Shown: positions 1 through 7,118 of the stretch, in pieces
Position numbering within the stretch: position 1 is the stretch's first letter
Layout: each line of letters opens with the position of its first letter
Source of the DNA: JAXGPF01 sp964650945
GTDB lineage: Bacteria > Verrucomicrobiota > Kiritimatiellia > JAAZAB01
DNA length: 12,989 nucleotides
Assembly (NCBI GenBank): GCA_964650945.1
Contig: CAZYXU010000103.1
Coordinates: forward strand, 1 to 12,989
Direction of reading: 5' to 3'
The notes under the pieces: generated by a model
The model's input: the letters and a program-made list of their open reading frames with translations, nothing else
What the model was told of the DNA's origin: nothing
The model's database searches: none
Translations under genes and position numbers: made by a program

Positions 1-3
1 TCT

Positions 4-9
4 TATAAT
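4..9 (+). promoter_or_regulatory. possible -10 hexamer upstream of the oxidoreductase gene
   Basis: The bases TATAAT match the sigma-70 -10 consensus exactly, about 100 bp before the preferred start of the first gene. A -35 box would lie outside the window, so the call rests on one hexamer in a short AT-rich stretch. A start site near base 16 would place the hairpin at 37-61 in the 5' leader. Confidence 0.25.
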
Positions 10-36
10 TGTCGCGATAGTTTGCAATGTTTTGGT

Positions 37-61
37 AGGGCGGTCAGGCTCTGACCGCCTT
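37..61 (+). repeat. perfect GC-rich hairpin in the leader of the first gene
   Basis: The arms GGCGGTCAG (39-47) and CTGACCGCC (51-59) are perfect reverse complements around a 3-base loop (GCT). A G·T pair and an A-T pair extend the stem to 11 bp. Only two T residues follow the descending arm, so it is a poor intrinsic terminator unless it ends an unseen upstream gene. It could be a dispersed REP-like palindrome or a leader structure. It directly abuts the ATG at 63, which argues against that ATG being the true start. Confidence 0.6.
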
Positions 62-107
62 CATGGGAAAACAAAACCTGTGGGATGCTACTGAAGGAAA
101 ATCCATC

Positions 108-1286
108 ATGATACGCATTGGTATTGTCGGTTATGGGCAGAGGATGCACGGCGTCGTTGACCGGGTGCTGCGGAAGGTGGACCCGGATATCCGGGTGGTG
201 GGCATTGTCGATCCCGATGAAAAAGGCGTGCGGAGCCGGTTGGCGGAATGCGACCGGGCGGATGCGCGTTTCTATCCCGATTTGCGCGCGCTGGTGCGCG
301 GCGCCCGGCCGGACGCCCTGGCGATCGGCACCCGCTGCAACCTGCATGCGCCCTATGCTGTGCAGGCTGCGCGGTATGACCTCCCGCTGTTCCTGGAGAA
401 GCCGGTGGCCATTTCCATGCCGCAGGCCCGGTCCCTGGAACGCGCTTTCCGCAAGCGCCGGTGCCCGGTGGTGGTGAGTTTTCCGTTGCGCGTTTCGCCG
501 TTATGCGGGCTGGCCCGGCAATATATCGCGGACGGGGCGGCGGGCGAGCCGATTCACATCCACGCCGTCAATTATGTGCCCTACGGCACATGCTATTGGG
601 ATCTGGGCTATCGCGATTATGCCGTTACCCAGGGGCTCTTTCTGCAGAAAGCCACGCATGACTTCGACTATATGAGTTATTTGATGGGCTCGCCCATTGT
701 GCGCGTGGCGGCCATGGCGGTGCGCGGGCGCGTCTTCGGCGGTAAAAAACGCGCGGGGCTGACCTGCGCCAGGTGCCGCGAGCGCGCGCTCTGCCTGGAA
801 AGCCCCGCCAACCGCCAGCGCAACGGCAGCGGTGGGATAAAAACCGATCATCCCTGCACGTTCGGCCGCGATTGCGGCACCCCGGCAACCGGCATGAACG
901 AGGATTGCTCCAGCGCGCTGATCGAATTCGCCTCCGGCGCGCAAGGCGTGTATTCCCAGGTGTTCTTTGCCCGGCGCGACGCCGCCGCGCGCGGCGCGAC
1001 CGTCAGCGGCTACATGGGTACAATCTCGTTCGATTGGTATGCGAATACATTGCGCCGCGTGCGGCACCACCAGCCCTTCACCGCCGTGGAGCAGGCCGGC
1101 GCCGGCCTGAGCCATTTTGGCGGCGATCTGGAACTGGCGTATAATTTCCTCGACATCATCAAGGGAAAATGCCGGCAATCCCTCACCCCGATCGAAACCG
1201 GTCTGGCCAGCGTGTACGCCTGCCTGGCCGCCAGGGAGTCGGCGGAAACCGGCAAGTTTACCCAAGTCCGGCAGGTGGGCGGGTGA
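108..1286 (+). CDS. Gfo/Idh/MocA family sugar oxidoreductase with a cysteine-rich insert
   Basis: A 392-residue putative NAD(P)-dependent dehydrogenase for a sugar, sugar acid or inositol-like substrate, probably cytosolic because no signal peptide is seen. The N-terminus has the Rossmann nucleotide-binding stretch GIVGYGQRMHG (residues 5-15). The family motif EKP is at 97-99, and a KATHDFD stretch (181-187) fits the usual catalytic His/Asp region of the C-terminal domain. Residues 220-256 hold a cluster of cysteines (C220, C223, C229, C250, C256) that resembles the Cys-rich insert of some family members and may bind metal. I chose the ATG at 108 because GAAGGAAA lies just upstream and the protein then begins MIRIGIVGYG. 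An in-frame ATG at 63 would add 15 unfamilylike residues right after a hairpin. The next gene overlaps the stop, so the two are probably translated together. The family is clear; the substrate is unknown. Confidence 0.9.
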   Translation: MIRIGIVGYGQRMHGVVDRVLRKVDPDIRVVGIVDPDEKGVRSRLAECDRADARFYPDLRALVRGARPDALAIGTRCNLHAPYAVQAARYDLPLFLEKPVAISMPQARSLERAFRKRRCPVVVSFPLRVSPLCGLARQYIADGAAGEPIHIHAVNYVPYGTCYWDLGYRDYAVTQGLFLQKATHDFDYMSYLMGSPIVRVAAMAVRGRVFGGKKRAGLTCARCRERALCLESPANRQRNGSGGIKTDHPCTFGRDCGTPATGMNEDCSSALIEFASGAQGVYSQVFFARRDAAARGATVSGYMGTISFDWYANTLRRVRHHQPFTAVEQAGAGLSHFGGDLELAYNFLDIIKGKCRQSLTPIETGLASVYACLAARESAETGKFTQVRQVGG

Positions 1287-2143
1287 ATGCCCTGTCATTC
1301 CAATCCGGCAAGTGGCTGATGCAGGCCGCGCCGTACGACGGCGCCCGCATTGCCCGCCTGGCTTATGACGGGTATGACCTGCTGACCGCCGCGCCCCGGC
1401 GGTTCCGCCCGCCCCGGCGGGATTACGGCCATTATGAAACCCGGCCGGTCTATGGGTATGACGATTGTTTCCCAAGCGTGGACCCAGGCCGGTTCCCGGG
1501 GATGCGCTGGCGCATTCCGGACCATGGCGAGTTGTGCTGGCTGCCGTGGGCCGCCGCGCCCGTCCCGGGTGGAGTGCGGTTTTCCGTCCAATCCCGGAAA
1601 CTGTCGCTGACGTTCAGCCGCACCATGATCTTTGACGGCAACAAGCTGCGCTGGCGCTTTGCCGTCCGTTCCCAGGCCGGACACCCCCTGGTTTTTCAGC
1701 ATGTAATGCATCCGTTGATGCCGCTGGACAAGATTGACGTTGCCGGCTTGAAATTGCCCGATTGCGATACGGTATTCGATGATGCGCGCAAATGCGTTTG
1801 GTTGCCGGGGCGGGATGATATTATCCGCCGGTTAGAATCAAAGCGGCCGGGCGGGGTGGATATGTTGATTCTGCGCGGTATCAAAACCGGCCGCTTGAAA
1901 GTCGCCTTTAAACAGGGGCCGGCGTTGCATGTCGGATTTCCGGCGAAAAAATTTACCGCGCTGGGCATCTGGTGGAATAATCGCGGGTATCCGGATGAGC
2001 CGGGATGCCGGCGTTGCGAGTGCGCGTTTGAGCCAATTCCCGGCGAAACCAGTTCGCTGGCGGCTGCCGCCCGGATGCGCGGCGCCTTGACGGTCCTGCC
2101 CGGCAAGAGTTTGCGGTGGGCGATTGACTGGGAAATTAAATGA
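1283..2143 (+). CDS. galactose-mutarotase-fold (aldose 1-epimerase-like) protein
   Basis: A 286-residue protein resembling the galactose mutarotase-like beta-sandwich proteins that bind sugars and, in true aldose 1-epimerases, interconvert anomers. Recognisable stretches are GYDDCFPSV (from about residue 58), PDHGELCWLPW (79-89) with a possible catalytic or binding His81 and Glu83, and IWWNNRGYP (229-237) with a following CECAFEPIPGE-type segment. I placed the start at GTG 1283, which overlaps the preceding TGA by 4 bp (GTGA) with AGGTG 5 bp upstream. The frame stays open back to 1169, but that extension lies inside the dehydrogenase gene. An in-frame ATG at 1319 is a weaker alternative. No signal peptide is seen, so it is probably cytosolic. 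It likely works with the dehydrogenase on the same sugar. Catalysis as an epimerase is not proven; it could be a sugar-binding relative. Confidence 0.75.
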   Translation: MNALSFQSGKWLMQAAPYDGARIARLAYDGYDLLTAAPRRFRPPRRDYGHYETRPVYGYDDCFPSVDPGRFPGMRWRIPDHGELCWLPWAAAPVPGGVRFSVQSRKLSLTFSRTMIFDGNKLRWRFAVRSQAGHPLVFQHVMHPLMPLDKIDVAGLKLPDCDTVFDDARKCVWLPGRDDIIRRLESKRPGGVDMLILRGIKTGRLKVAFKQGPALHVGFPAKKFTALGIWWNNRGYPDEPGCRRCECAFEPIPGETSSLAAAARMRGALTVLPGKSLRWAIDWEIK

Positions 2144-5100
2144 AATGCGCCTGGCGGCGTGGCGGCAGCAAGGCATGGGGGACAATGAATATATGGCGCT
2201 GGCTGTTACAGGGGATTGCATGTTTGGTGTTTGGGAGCCTGGCGTGGGGCGATGCGCCGCCGACGGGAGCCAGCATGATTAATCTTGCCGTCAACCCCAA
2301 AGATGTCCCGGGCATTGACGTGCAGGATGACATCATTGCGCCTGTCCCCAACGAGTGGGATCCGCGCATCCATGGCTATCCGCATGTTTCCGTCAATGCG
2401 CCCTGGTTTGACGGCCATGCCGGCAATCTTACGATTGACGGCAATCCGCAAACATACTGGCGGCCGGCCGCCGGCGTCCGGGGCCCTTACCAGTTGCGGC
2501 TGGATTTCGGCGCGCCGCGGTCATTTTCGGCCGTCCGGCTGCTGACGTTGCTGGAGCCGGTCAAATCCCATGTTCCCGCCCGCTTTGCGTTGGATGCGAG
2601 CAACGATGAATTTACCCATGATGTGCGGCCGGTTTTCCAAACCGATGACGGCGCGGCGCATTGGAGCACGGCGGAACAACTGCGCGACATTCCCGTTGGC
2701 GCCGTGACGGCGCAATTTTTGCGGGTGACCCTTTGGCCGCCGGCTGATCCGGCGGGCTTCCCCGCGGTGACCGCCGTGGAGATTTACGGCGCGCCCGCTG
2801 CCCCTCCGCCGGCGGATGCTCCCGGCATGCCGGTTAAACAATACGCCAATCCGCTCAATCTGGCCTTTAATCCCCAGGATGCGCCGGACAAGGAATGGCA
2901 AGCGGAGGCGCATGGCTATCCGCATGCCACCGCTTCAACCTATTACCAGGGGCGGCCTACCGGGCACAGCTACCCGCCTTGTACTCTGATAGACGGCGAT
3001 TATCGCGCCTGCCGGTCCTGGACCGTGCTTTTTAATGACGAATATCCGCATTGGGTTAAAATTGATTTCGGCCGTCCCAAAACCATGCGCTATGTCAAGG
3101 TGTTTTCACTGACCTGGGGCGCCGGCGCCTGGAGCCATGAACGCGGCGAACGCGCCGGCATGTTTTTGCCGTCCAACGTGGCGGTGGAGGTAAGCGACGA
3201 TGATTTCAAGGCGGATGTCCGGCCCGTGTTTGCGGCCGACTCCCGCACGGCGGTGGAAAAGGTCTGGAATTGGCGCCGGCATCAGGGCGATCGGTTCATT
3301 GATTTCGGGCGCGAAGTGTCCGCCCGGTATGTGCGCCTGACCATCAAGGCCGGCACGCCGCACCGGACCTGGATCGAAGAACTGGAGGTCTATCAACAAT
3401 TGCCGCCCGCCGCTCCGATGCCCGTGGTATGGGATTATCCCGACTTGGGCGGGGTGGTGGCCGGCGCCCCAGTTCTGCTCCGCGATCCGCGTTTTCTGGT
3501 CTGGCGCGATATCGCCACGCGCAAGGTGTTTGAAACGGATGTGCCCGGCGGTCCGGATGCGGATGGCCTGGAAATCTTTTGCGCCCGCAATGAGCAGGAA
3601 TATGCGCAGTTGGTCGTGCGGCCGGCGGCCGGAAATTCCCTGGCGGATGTGACGCTGGAATTTGGCGGCCTGACCGGTGAAAATGGCGCGGTCTTGAGCC
3701 GCGATTGCCTGCGGTATTACAATGTGGAATATGTTTCGGTGATGGCGCCGTCCGCCGTGATTGTGGAGGAAAAGGGGAGATATTCCCGCGGCCGGGCGGG
3801 GCGCTGGCCGGACCCCTTGCCCCCCGGCCGGCCGTTTACGGCGGATGAACCGCGCAACTATCCGCTTTGGCTGGAAGTCACCGTGCCGGAAAACACGCCG
3901 CCCGGATTGTATCGCGGGGACATCGCCATCCTGACGCAGGGCCAGCCGGCCGGGCGGATTCCTCTGCGGCTCAGGGTGTGGAACTTTACCCTGCCGCCTC
4001 CGGCCCGCCAGCATCTGTTGGCGGGCGGCGATCCGTCATTCCGGGCGGTTTTTCCCGGATATGATGCGTCAAATTACGCCGGCCGGCCGCCGGACGAAAT
4101 CATCCGCGCCATGTATCGCCTGCTGGCGCAGCATCGCTTCAACGCCGGCTGGAATAGCTTTTTCCCCGACAGCCATATGCCGCAGGTTGTTATTACCAAC
4201 GATGCCGTGGCGGTGGACAGCGCGGTGTTTGAAGCATTGTGCGCATATTTGATCGAGGAGTTGGGATTCGCCATGCTGCCATTGCCTTTGGGACCGGGCG
4301 CCGCTTTGGGCCACCGGGGCATCATGGGCAGCCGCAAGGGATTCGATTGGAATGGCCTGGCCTATATGAGCGATGCATATCAACGCCGCCTCCTGGGGCC
4401 GGACGGTTATCTGGCGCAACTGGCCGCCCGGCTGCGCGCCCGCGGCTGGCTGGAAAAATTTTACCTGGAAGTCTGGCATGAACCGTCGGATAAAACCGAC
4501 CCCAACGGATGGTCGGAAGCCTTGCGCCTGGCGCGCGCTATCCGTGCGATTATCCCCGACCTGCGCCTGTGCGTCGGCGGCGGGAGCCTGGACCTCAATA
4601 CCGCCCCGGAATTGGAGGATGTCATCGGACACTTCTTCGTTTACACCTCGCTGGCCACCGATGAGCATTTACGGGGGCTGATCCGGCGCGGCACGCTTGT
4701 GACGACCTGTTACAACGGATTCTGGCTGACGGATTTCCCGGCCATCAACTGCCGCATCCTGGGGTGGGGGTTGTGGCGCAACGGCTTGCAGGGGTTTTTG
4801 CATTGCGGCATGGTCAGCGGCATGGTGGATCCTTGGGAGGATGCCGCCACCCGCGCCTACAGTCCATCGCAACGGCGCAATGGCGATAATGCCTTCATCT
4901 ATCCCATGCGGGATGAGCAGGCCCCGCAGGCTTATTGGGTCAGTTCCATCCGCATGAAACTTGAGCGCAAGGCCATCGAGGACTATGAATATCTCTGGCT
5001 GCTGCGGGAACAAGTCCGCGCGGCCGCGGCGCGCGGCGCGAGTTTGACGGCGGCGGAAAAACTCCTGGCGGAGGCCGGCGCGCTGGCCCCCCGGTTCGGC

Positions 5101-5214
5101 AAGACCGCGCAATTGCCTTACAAGCTTGAATTCGATCCGGACCCGCGCCGGCTGGAGGCGTTGCGCCAGGCCATCGGAATGGAGTTGGACCGGCTGGCCG
5201 GACCGGCAAAATGA
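2140..5214 (+). CDS. exported discoidin-repeat protein with DUF4091 (GH123-like) C-terminal half
   Basis: A 1024-residue putative secreted glycan-active protein. A hydrophobic segment (IACLVFGSLAWG, about residues 26-37) is a signal peptide, with cleavage likely before DAPP. Two F5/8-type C (discoidin) modules follow at about 46-220 and 238-422 and probably bind carbohydrate. They share the landmarks NLAxNPxD (48 and 240), HGYPH (78 and 258) and DVRPVF (161 and 359). A beta-rich domain at about 430-625 precedes a barrel-like region at 630-930 containing LEVWHEPSD, where Glu781 is a candidate catalytic acid. The end carries the DUF4091 hallmark LERKAIEDYEYLWLLRE (941-957). The ATG at 2140 overlaps the previous TGA (ATGA). 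An in-frame ATG at 2185 after GGGGGA gives a shorter, more typical signal peptide and may be the real start. DUF4091 proteins are related to GH123-type hexosaminidases, but activity and substrate here are inferred. Confidence 0.88.
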   Translation: MKCAWRRGGSKAWGTMNIWRWLLQGIACLVFGSLAWGDAPPTGASMINLAVNPKDVPGIDVQDDIIAPVPNEWDPRIHGYPHVSVNAPWFDGHAGNLTIDGNPQTYWRPAAGVRGPYQLRLDFGAPRSFSAVRLLTLLEPVKSHVPARFALDASNDEFTHDVRPVFQTDDGAAHWSTAEQLRDIPVGAVTAQFLRVTLWPPADPAGFPAVTAVEIYGAPAAPPPADAPGMPVKQYANPLNLAFNPQDAPDKEWQAEAHGYPHATASTYYQGRPTGHSYPPCTLIDGDYRACRSWTVLFNDEYPHWVKIDFGRPKTMRYVKVFSLTWGAGAWSHERGERAGMFLPSNVAVEVSDDDFKADVRPVFAADSRTAVEKVWNWRRHQGDRFIDFGREVSARYVRLTIKAGTPHRTWIEELEVYQQLPPAAPMPVVWDYPDLGGVVAGAPVLLRDPRFLVWRDIATRKVFETDVPGGPDADGLEIFCARNEQEYAQLVVRPAAGNSLADVTLEFGGLTGENGAVLSRDCLRYYNVEYVSVMAPSAVIVEEKGRYSRGRAGRWPDPLPPGRPFTADEPRNYPLWLEVTVPENTPPGLYRGDIAILTQGQPAGRIPLRLRVWNFTLPPPARQHLLAGGDPSFRAVFPGYDASNYAGRPPDEIIRAMYRLLAQHRFNAGWNSFFPDSHMPQVVITNDAVAVDSAVFEALCAYLIEELGFAMLPLPLGPGAALGHRGIMGSRKGFDWNGLAYMSDAYQRRLLGPDGYLAQLAARLRARGWLEKFYLEVWHEPSDKTDPNGWSEALRLARAIRAIIPDLRLCVGGGSLDLNTAPELEDVIGHFFVYTSLATDEHLRGLIRRGTLVTTCYNGFWLTDFPAINCRILGWGLWRNGLQGFLHCGMVSGMVDPWEDAATRAYSPSQRRNGDNAFIYPMRDEQAPQAYWVSSIRMKLERKAIEDYEYLWLLREQVRAAAARGASLTAAEKLLAEAGALAPRFGKTAQLPYKLEFDPDPRRLEALRQAIGMELDRLAGPAK

Positions 5215-5269
5215 ATTAATTAACTGGCATGGATGGCGATCATTCTGATAAAGTTACCTAAATGGCATT

Positions 5270-5288
5270 CGGCGGGACAAATCCGCCG
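5270..5288 (+). terminator. short GC hairpin between the discoidin and beta-helix genes (weak terminator candidate)
   Basis: CGGCGG (5270-5275) and CCGCCG (5283-5288) form a perfect 6-bp stem around a 7-base loop. Four T residues follow only 6 bases later, in GGACTTTTAA. This is below a convincing rho-independent terminator, but it sits 56 bp after a stop codon in a 113-bp gap. It may equally be a leader structure of the beta-helix gene. Apart from it I see nothing distinct in this gap. Confidence 0.3.
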
Positions 5289-5327
5289 GTGGACTTTTAA
5301 AACATGCCCCTGGTAAATGGCGGGAAA

Positions 5328-6929
5328 ATGAAATCATGCATAGCCAAAATTAAAAATAGCCCGGCTTTTTTAATCGGCCTGCTGTTGCAAGCCGGCCTCG
5401 GTCTGCCATGGTCCGGCCGCGCGGATTATTATGTCGCCACTAATGGCGCGCATGGTTCTTTCACCAATTGGGAGGAGGCCGCCACCAATATCCAGGCTGC
5501 CATCGATGCGGCCACCAATGGCGCCACCATCTGGGTTTCCAATGGCGTGTATGTCGCCACCAGCGTGGTGCGCAGCAATGCAACCGTGGTGCTGGAAAAG
5601 CCCGTTACCCTGCGCTCCGTGAACGGCCCGGCTTGGACGGTAATGGATGCCGCCGCGGTCGCCGGCGATGAACGGATCGTTTTGTATGTGTATCATAGCG
5701 GGGCGGTGGTGGATGGCTTCACCATCCGCGGCGGGCACCTGACTAATTCGGCCACGCTCAACTACTGGCTGGTTGGCGGCGGCGTGCAGCTATATTTAGC
5801 CGGGTTGGTGCGCAATTGCCACATAACTTCCAACACGGCTTTTTCCGGCGGCGGCGCGCATATCCGCGGTTATGGCCGGATGGAAAATTGTTGGATTTAC
5901 GGCAACACCGCCGTTGATACCAGCGCCAGCGGCGGCGGCGTGCGCCTGTCGGCCAGCGGCGGGCAGTTGATCAATTGCGTGGTCAGCAATAATTTTTCCC
6001 GGGGATATGGCGGCGGCATTGCCGCCGCTAATAATGGCACCATCAGCGTTTGCACCGTGGTTGGCAACCTTGCCTTGGACCGGGGCGGCGGCATTTATGC
6101 GAATGGCAGCCCGCTGATTACGGACGACACCCTGATTGCCCATAACCGCGCCTCCGGCAATGGCGGCGGCGTGTATGTGCAAAACGCCCGCTTGTACAAT
6201 TGCCGCATTGTCAGCAACCACGCTTATTACGGCGGCGGAGTTGCCACGCCCACAGCCGGCGGGGTGATTTCCAATTGCCATATCGCGGATAATGTGAGCA
6301 CGGCCATCTCCGCATCTGGCGGCGGCGGGGTGTATTTGCAGGGCGGCCTCATGTCACATAACCGCATTGTCAGCAATCGCAGTTATAATGTCGGCGGGGG
6401 GATAAGTATGGATGCTTCCTTCTCCACCTCGCGTAATTGCCTGGTAGCCGGCAATTTGGCTAGTAATCAGGGCGGGGGGATTTATTTCGGAAACTCCGTC
6501 ACCGCGCTGGTGGAAAGCTGCACGATTGCCGGCAATACGGCCACCAATGGCGGCGGCGTGTATTACGCTGCGACCTCCACCCGCCGGACCATGCTGGACA
6601 ATTCCATTGTTTACCATAATACCGCCACCGTGACCAACGCGGATGCCAATCAGGGCTTTAATGATACGGTTTCCAACACTTGCATCTCCACGGCTGCGGA
6701 CTGGCCCGACGCCGGCAACATCGCCGATCCGCCGTTGTTCGCGGAGCAGGCGGCGGGCAATTACCGCCTGCAAGCCTTGTCACCCTGCATTAATGCCGGC
6801 GCTAACCAGTTTTGGATGACCAACTCCCTGGACTTGGACGGATATCCGCGCCTGGACCGGAACAGCCGGCTGGTGGACATGGGATGTTACGAACATGTGT
6901 TCCGCGGGACATTTTTCCGCTTCCGCTGA
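5328..6929 (+). CDS. exported right-handed parallel beta-helix protein with choice-of-anchor-Q-type C-terminus
   Basis: A 533-residue secreted protein. A signal peptide (basic MKSCIAKIKNSPAF, then LIGLLLQAGLGL) probably ends at SGRA, before DYYVATNG. Residues of about 35-110 fit the opening cap of such helices. From about 150 to 450 there are ten or eleven rungs of about 22-28 residues, most with the pattern NCxIxxNxA…GGG(V/I)Y, giving a ladder of Asn and Gly-Gly-Gly turns as in polymorphic-outer-membrane-protein and pectate-lyase-like folds. The end has the choice-of-anchor-Q features CINAGA (487-492), DLDGYPR (502-508) and VDMGCYE (516-522), but only about 11 residues follow and I see no membrane anchor or sorting signal. 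Start: ATG 5328 shares GGGAAAATG with the gene at 8842 and begins the signal peptide; an in-frame ATG at 5304 adds 8 residues. It may bind or cleave a polysaccharide. No catalytic residues can be assigned. Confidence 0.85.
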   Translation: MKSCIAKIKNSPAFLIGLLLQAGLGLPWSGRADYYVATNGAHGSFTNWEEAATNIQAAIDAATNGATIWVSNGVYVATSVVRSNATVVLEKPVTLRSVNGPAWTVMDAAAVAGDERIVLYVYHSGAVVDGFTIRGGHLTNSATLNYWLVGGGVQLYLAGLVRNCHITSNTAFSGGGAHIRGYGRMENCWIYGNTAVDTSASGGGVRLSASGGQLINCVVSNNFSRGYGGGIAAANNGTISVCTVVGNLALDRGGGIYANGSPLITDDTLIAHNRASGNGGGVYVQNARLYNCRIVSNHAYYGGGVATPTAGGVISNCHIADNVSTAISASGGGGVYLQGGLMSHNRIVSNRSYNVGGGISMDASFSTSRNCLVAGNLASNQGGGIYFGNSVTALVESCTIAGNTATNGGGVYYAATSTRRTMLDNSIVYHNTATVTNADANQGFNDTVSNTCISTAADWPDAGNIADPPLFAEQAAGNYRLQALSPCINAGANQFWMTNSLDLDGYPRLDRNSRLVDMGCYEHVFRGTFFRFR

Positions 6930-6961
6930 ACGCGCCTGCAAAAACACATAACCGAGCAAAT

Positions 6962-6981
6962 TTCAAAACTCACGTTTTGAA
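6962..6981. repeat. 8-bp perfect inverted repeat, possible operator
   Basis: TTCAAAAC (6962-6969) and GTTTTGAA (6974-6981) are exact reverse complements separated by TCAC. The site is 33 bp past the beta-helix stop and about 140 bp before the next gene. The stem is AT-rich with no T-tract after it, so it is a poor terminator. It has the shape of a dimeric-regulator binding site, but no regulator can be assigned to it. Confidence 0.35.
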
Positions 6982-6984
6982 TGA

Positions 6985-7019
6985 ATTCAGGATTTAGAAG
7001 TCAGAATTCAGAATCATTA
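6985..7019. repeat. degenerate 7-bp tandem repeat array (ATTCAGA type)
   Basis: Five consecutive 7-base units can be read without gaps: ATTCAGG, ATTTAGA, AGTCAGA, ATTCAGA and ATCATTA. The first four differ from ATTCAGA by at most two bases; the last is decayed. The array is AT-rich compared with the neighbouring genes and starts 4 bp after the inverted repeat at 6962-6981. It resembles the short tandemly repeated heptamers known in some bacterial intergenic regions. Confidence 0.6.
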
Positions 7020-7065
7020 CAAATAACACAAGATCAATATGTATGTAGCCGTAAAATATCAGGAG

Positions 7066-7086
7066 CCGAACACCGAACACTGAACA
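7066..7086. repeat. second 7-bp tandem repeat array (CCGAACA type)
   Basis: Three in-phase 7-base units, CCGAACA, CCGAACA and CTGAACA, lie 33 bp before the preferred start of the next gene. The unit differs from that of the array at 6985-7019, yet the period is the same. The 46 bp between the arrays shows no clear promoter or gene. Confidence 0.55.
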
Positions 7087-7118
7087 CTTTTGAAAGAGAC
7101 TCAACCGGAAAAACCATC

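Noticed and set aside
63..107. ATG at 63 as the start of the dehydrogenase
   Set aside because: It immediately follows a hairpin, has no good ribosome-binding site, and adds 15 residues before a textbook Rossmann N-terminus beginning at 108.
1169..1282. Upstream extension of the mutarotase-fold gene
   Set aside because: It lies inside the dehydrogenase gene; GTG 1283 with AGGTG and a 4-bp overlap explains the start better.
501..1475. 324-codon open frame on the minus strand
   Set aside because: Opposite the dehydrogenase and the start of the mutarotase-fold gene, with low-complexity Ala/Gly/Arg-rich product and no recognised motif.
2185..2250. Lipoprotein signal in the discoidin protein (GIAC)
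   Set aside because: The residue at -3 is Gly and the Cys lies mid-way in the hydrophobic stretch, so a normal cleaved signal peptide fits better.
3106..4014. 302-codon open frame on the minus strand
   Set aside because: Opposite the discoidin/DUF4091 gene, with no recognised motif; a composition shadow.
6981..7118. 46-residue N-terminal extension of the barrel protein
   Set aside because: It would translate the heptamer repeats. ATG 7119 has a suitable leader and gives a sensible N-terminus.
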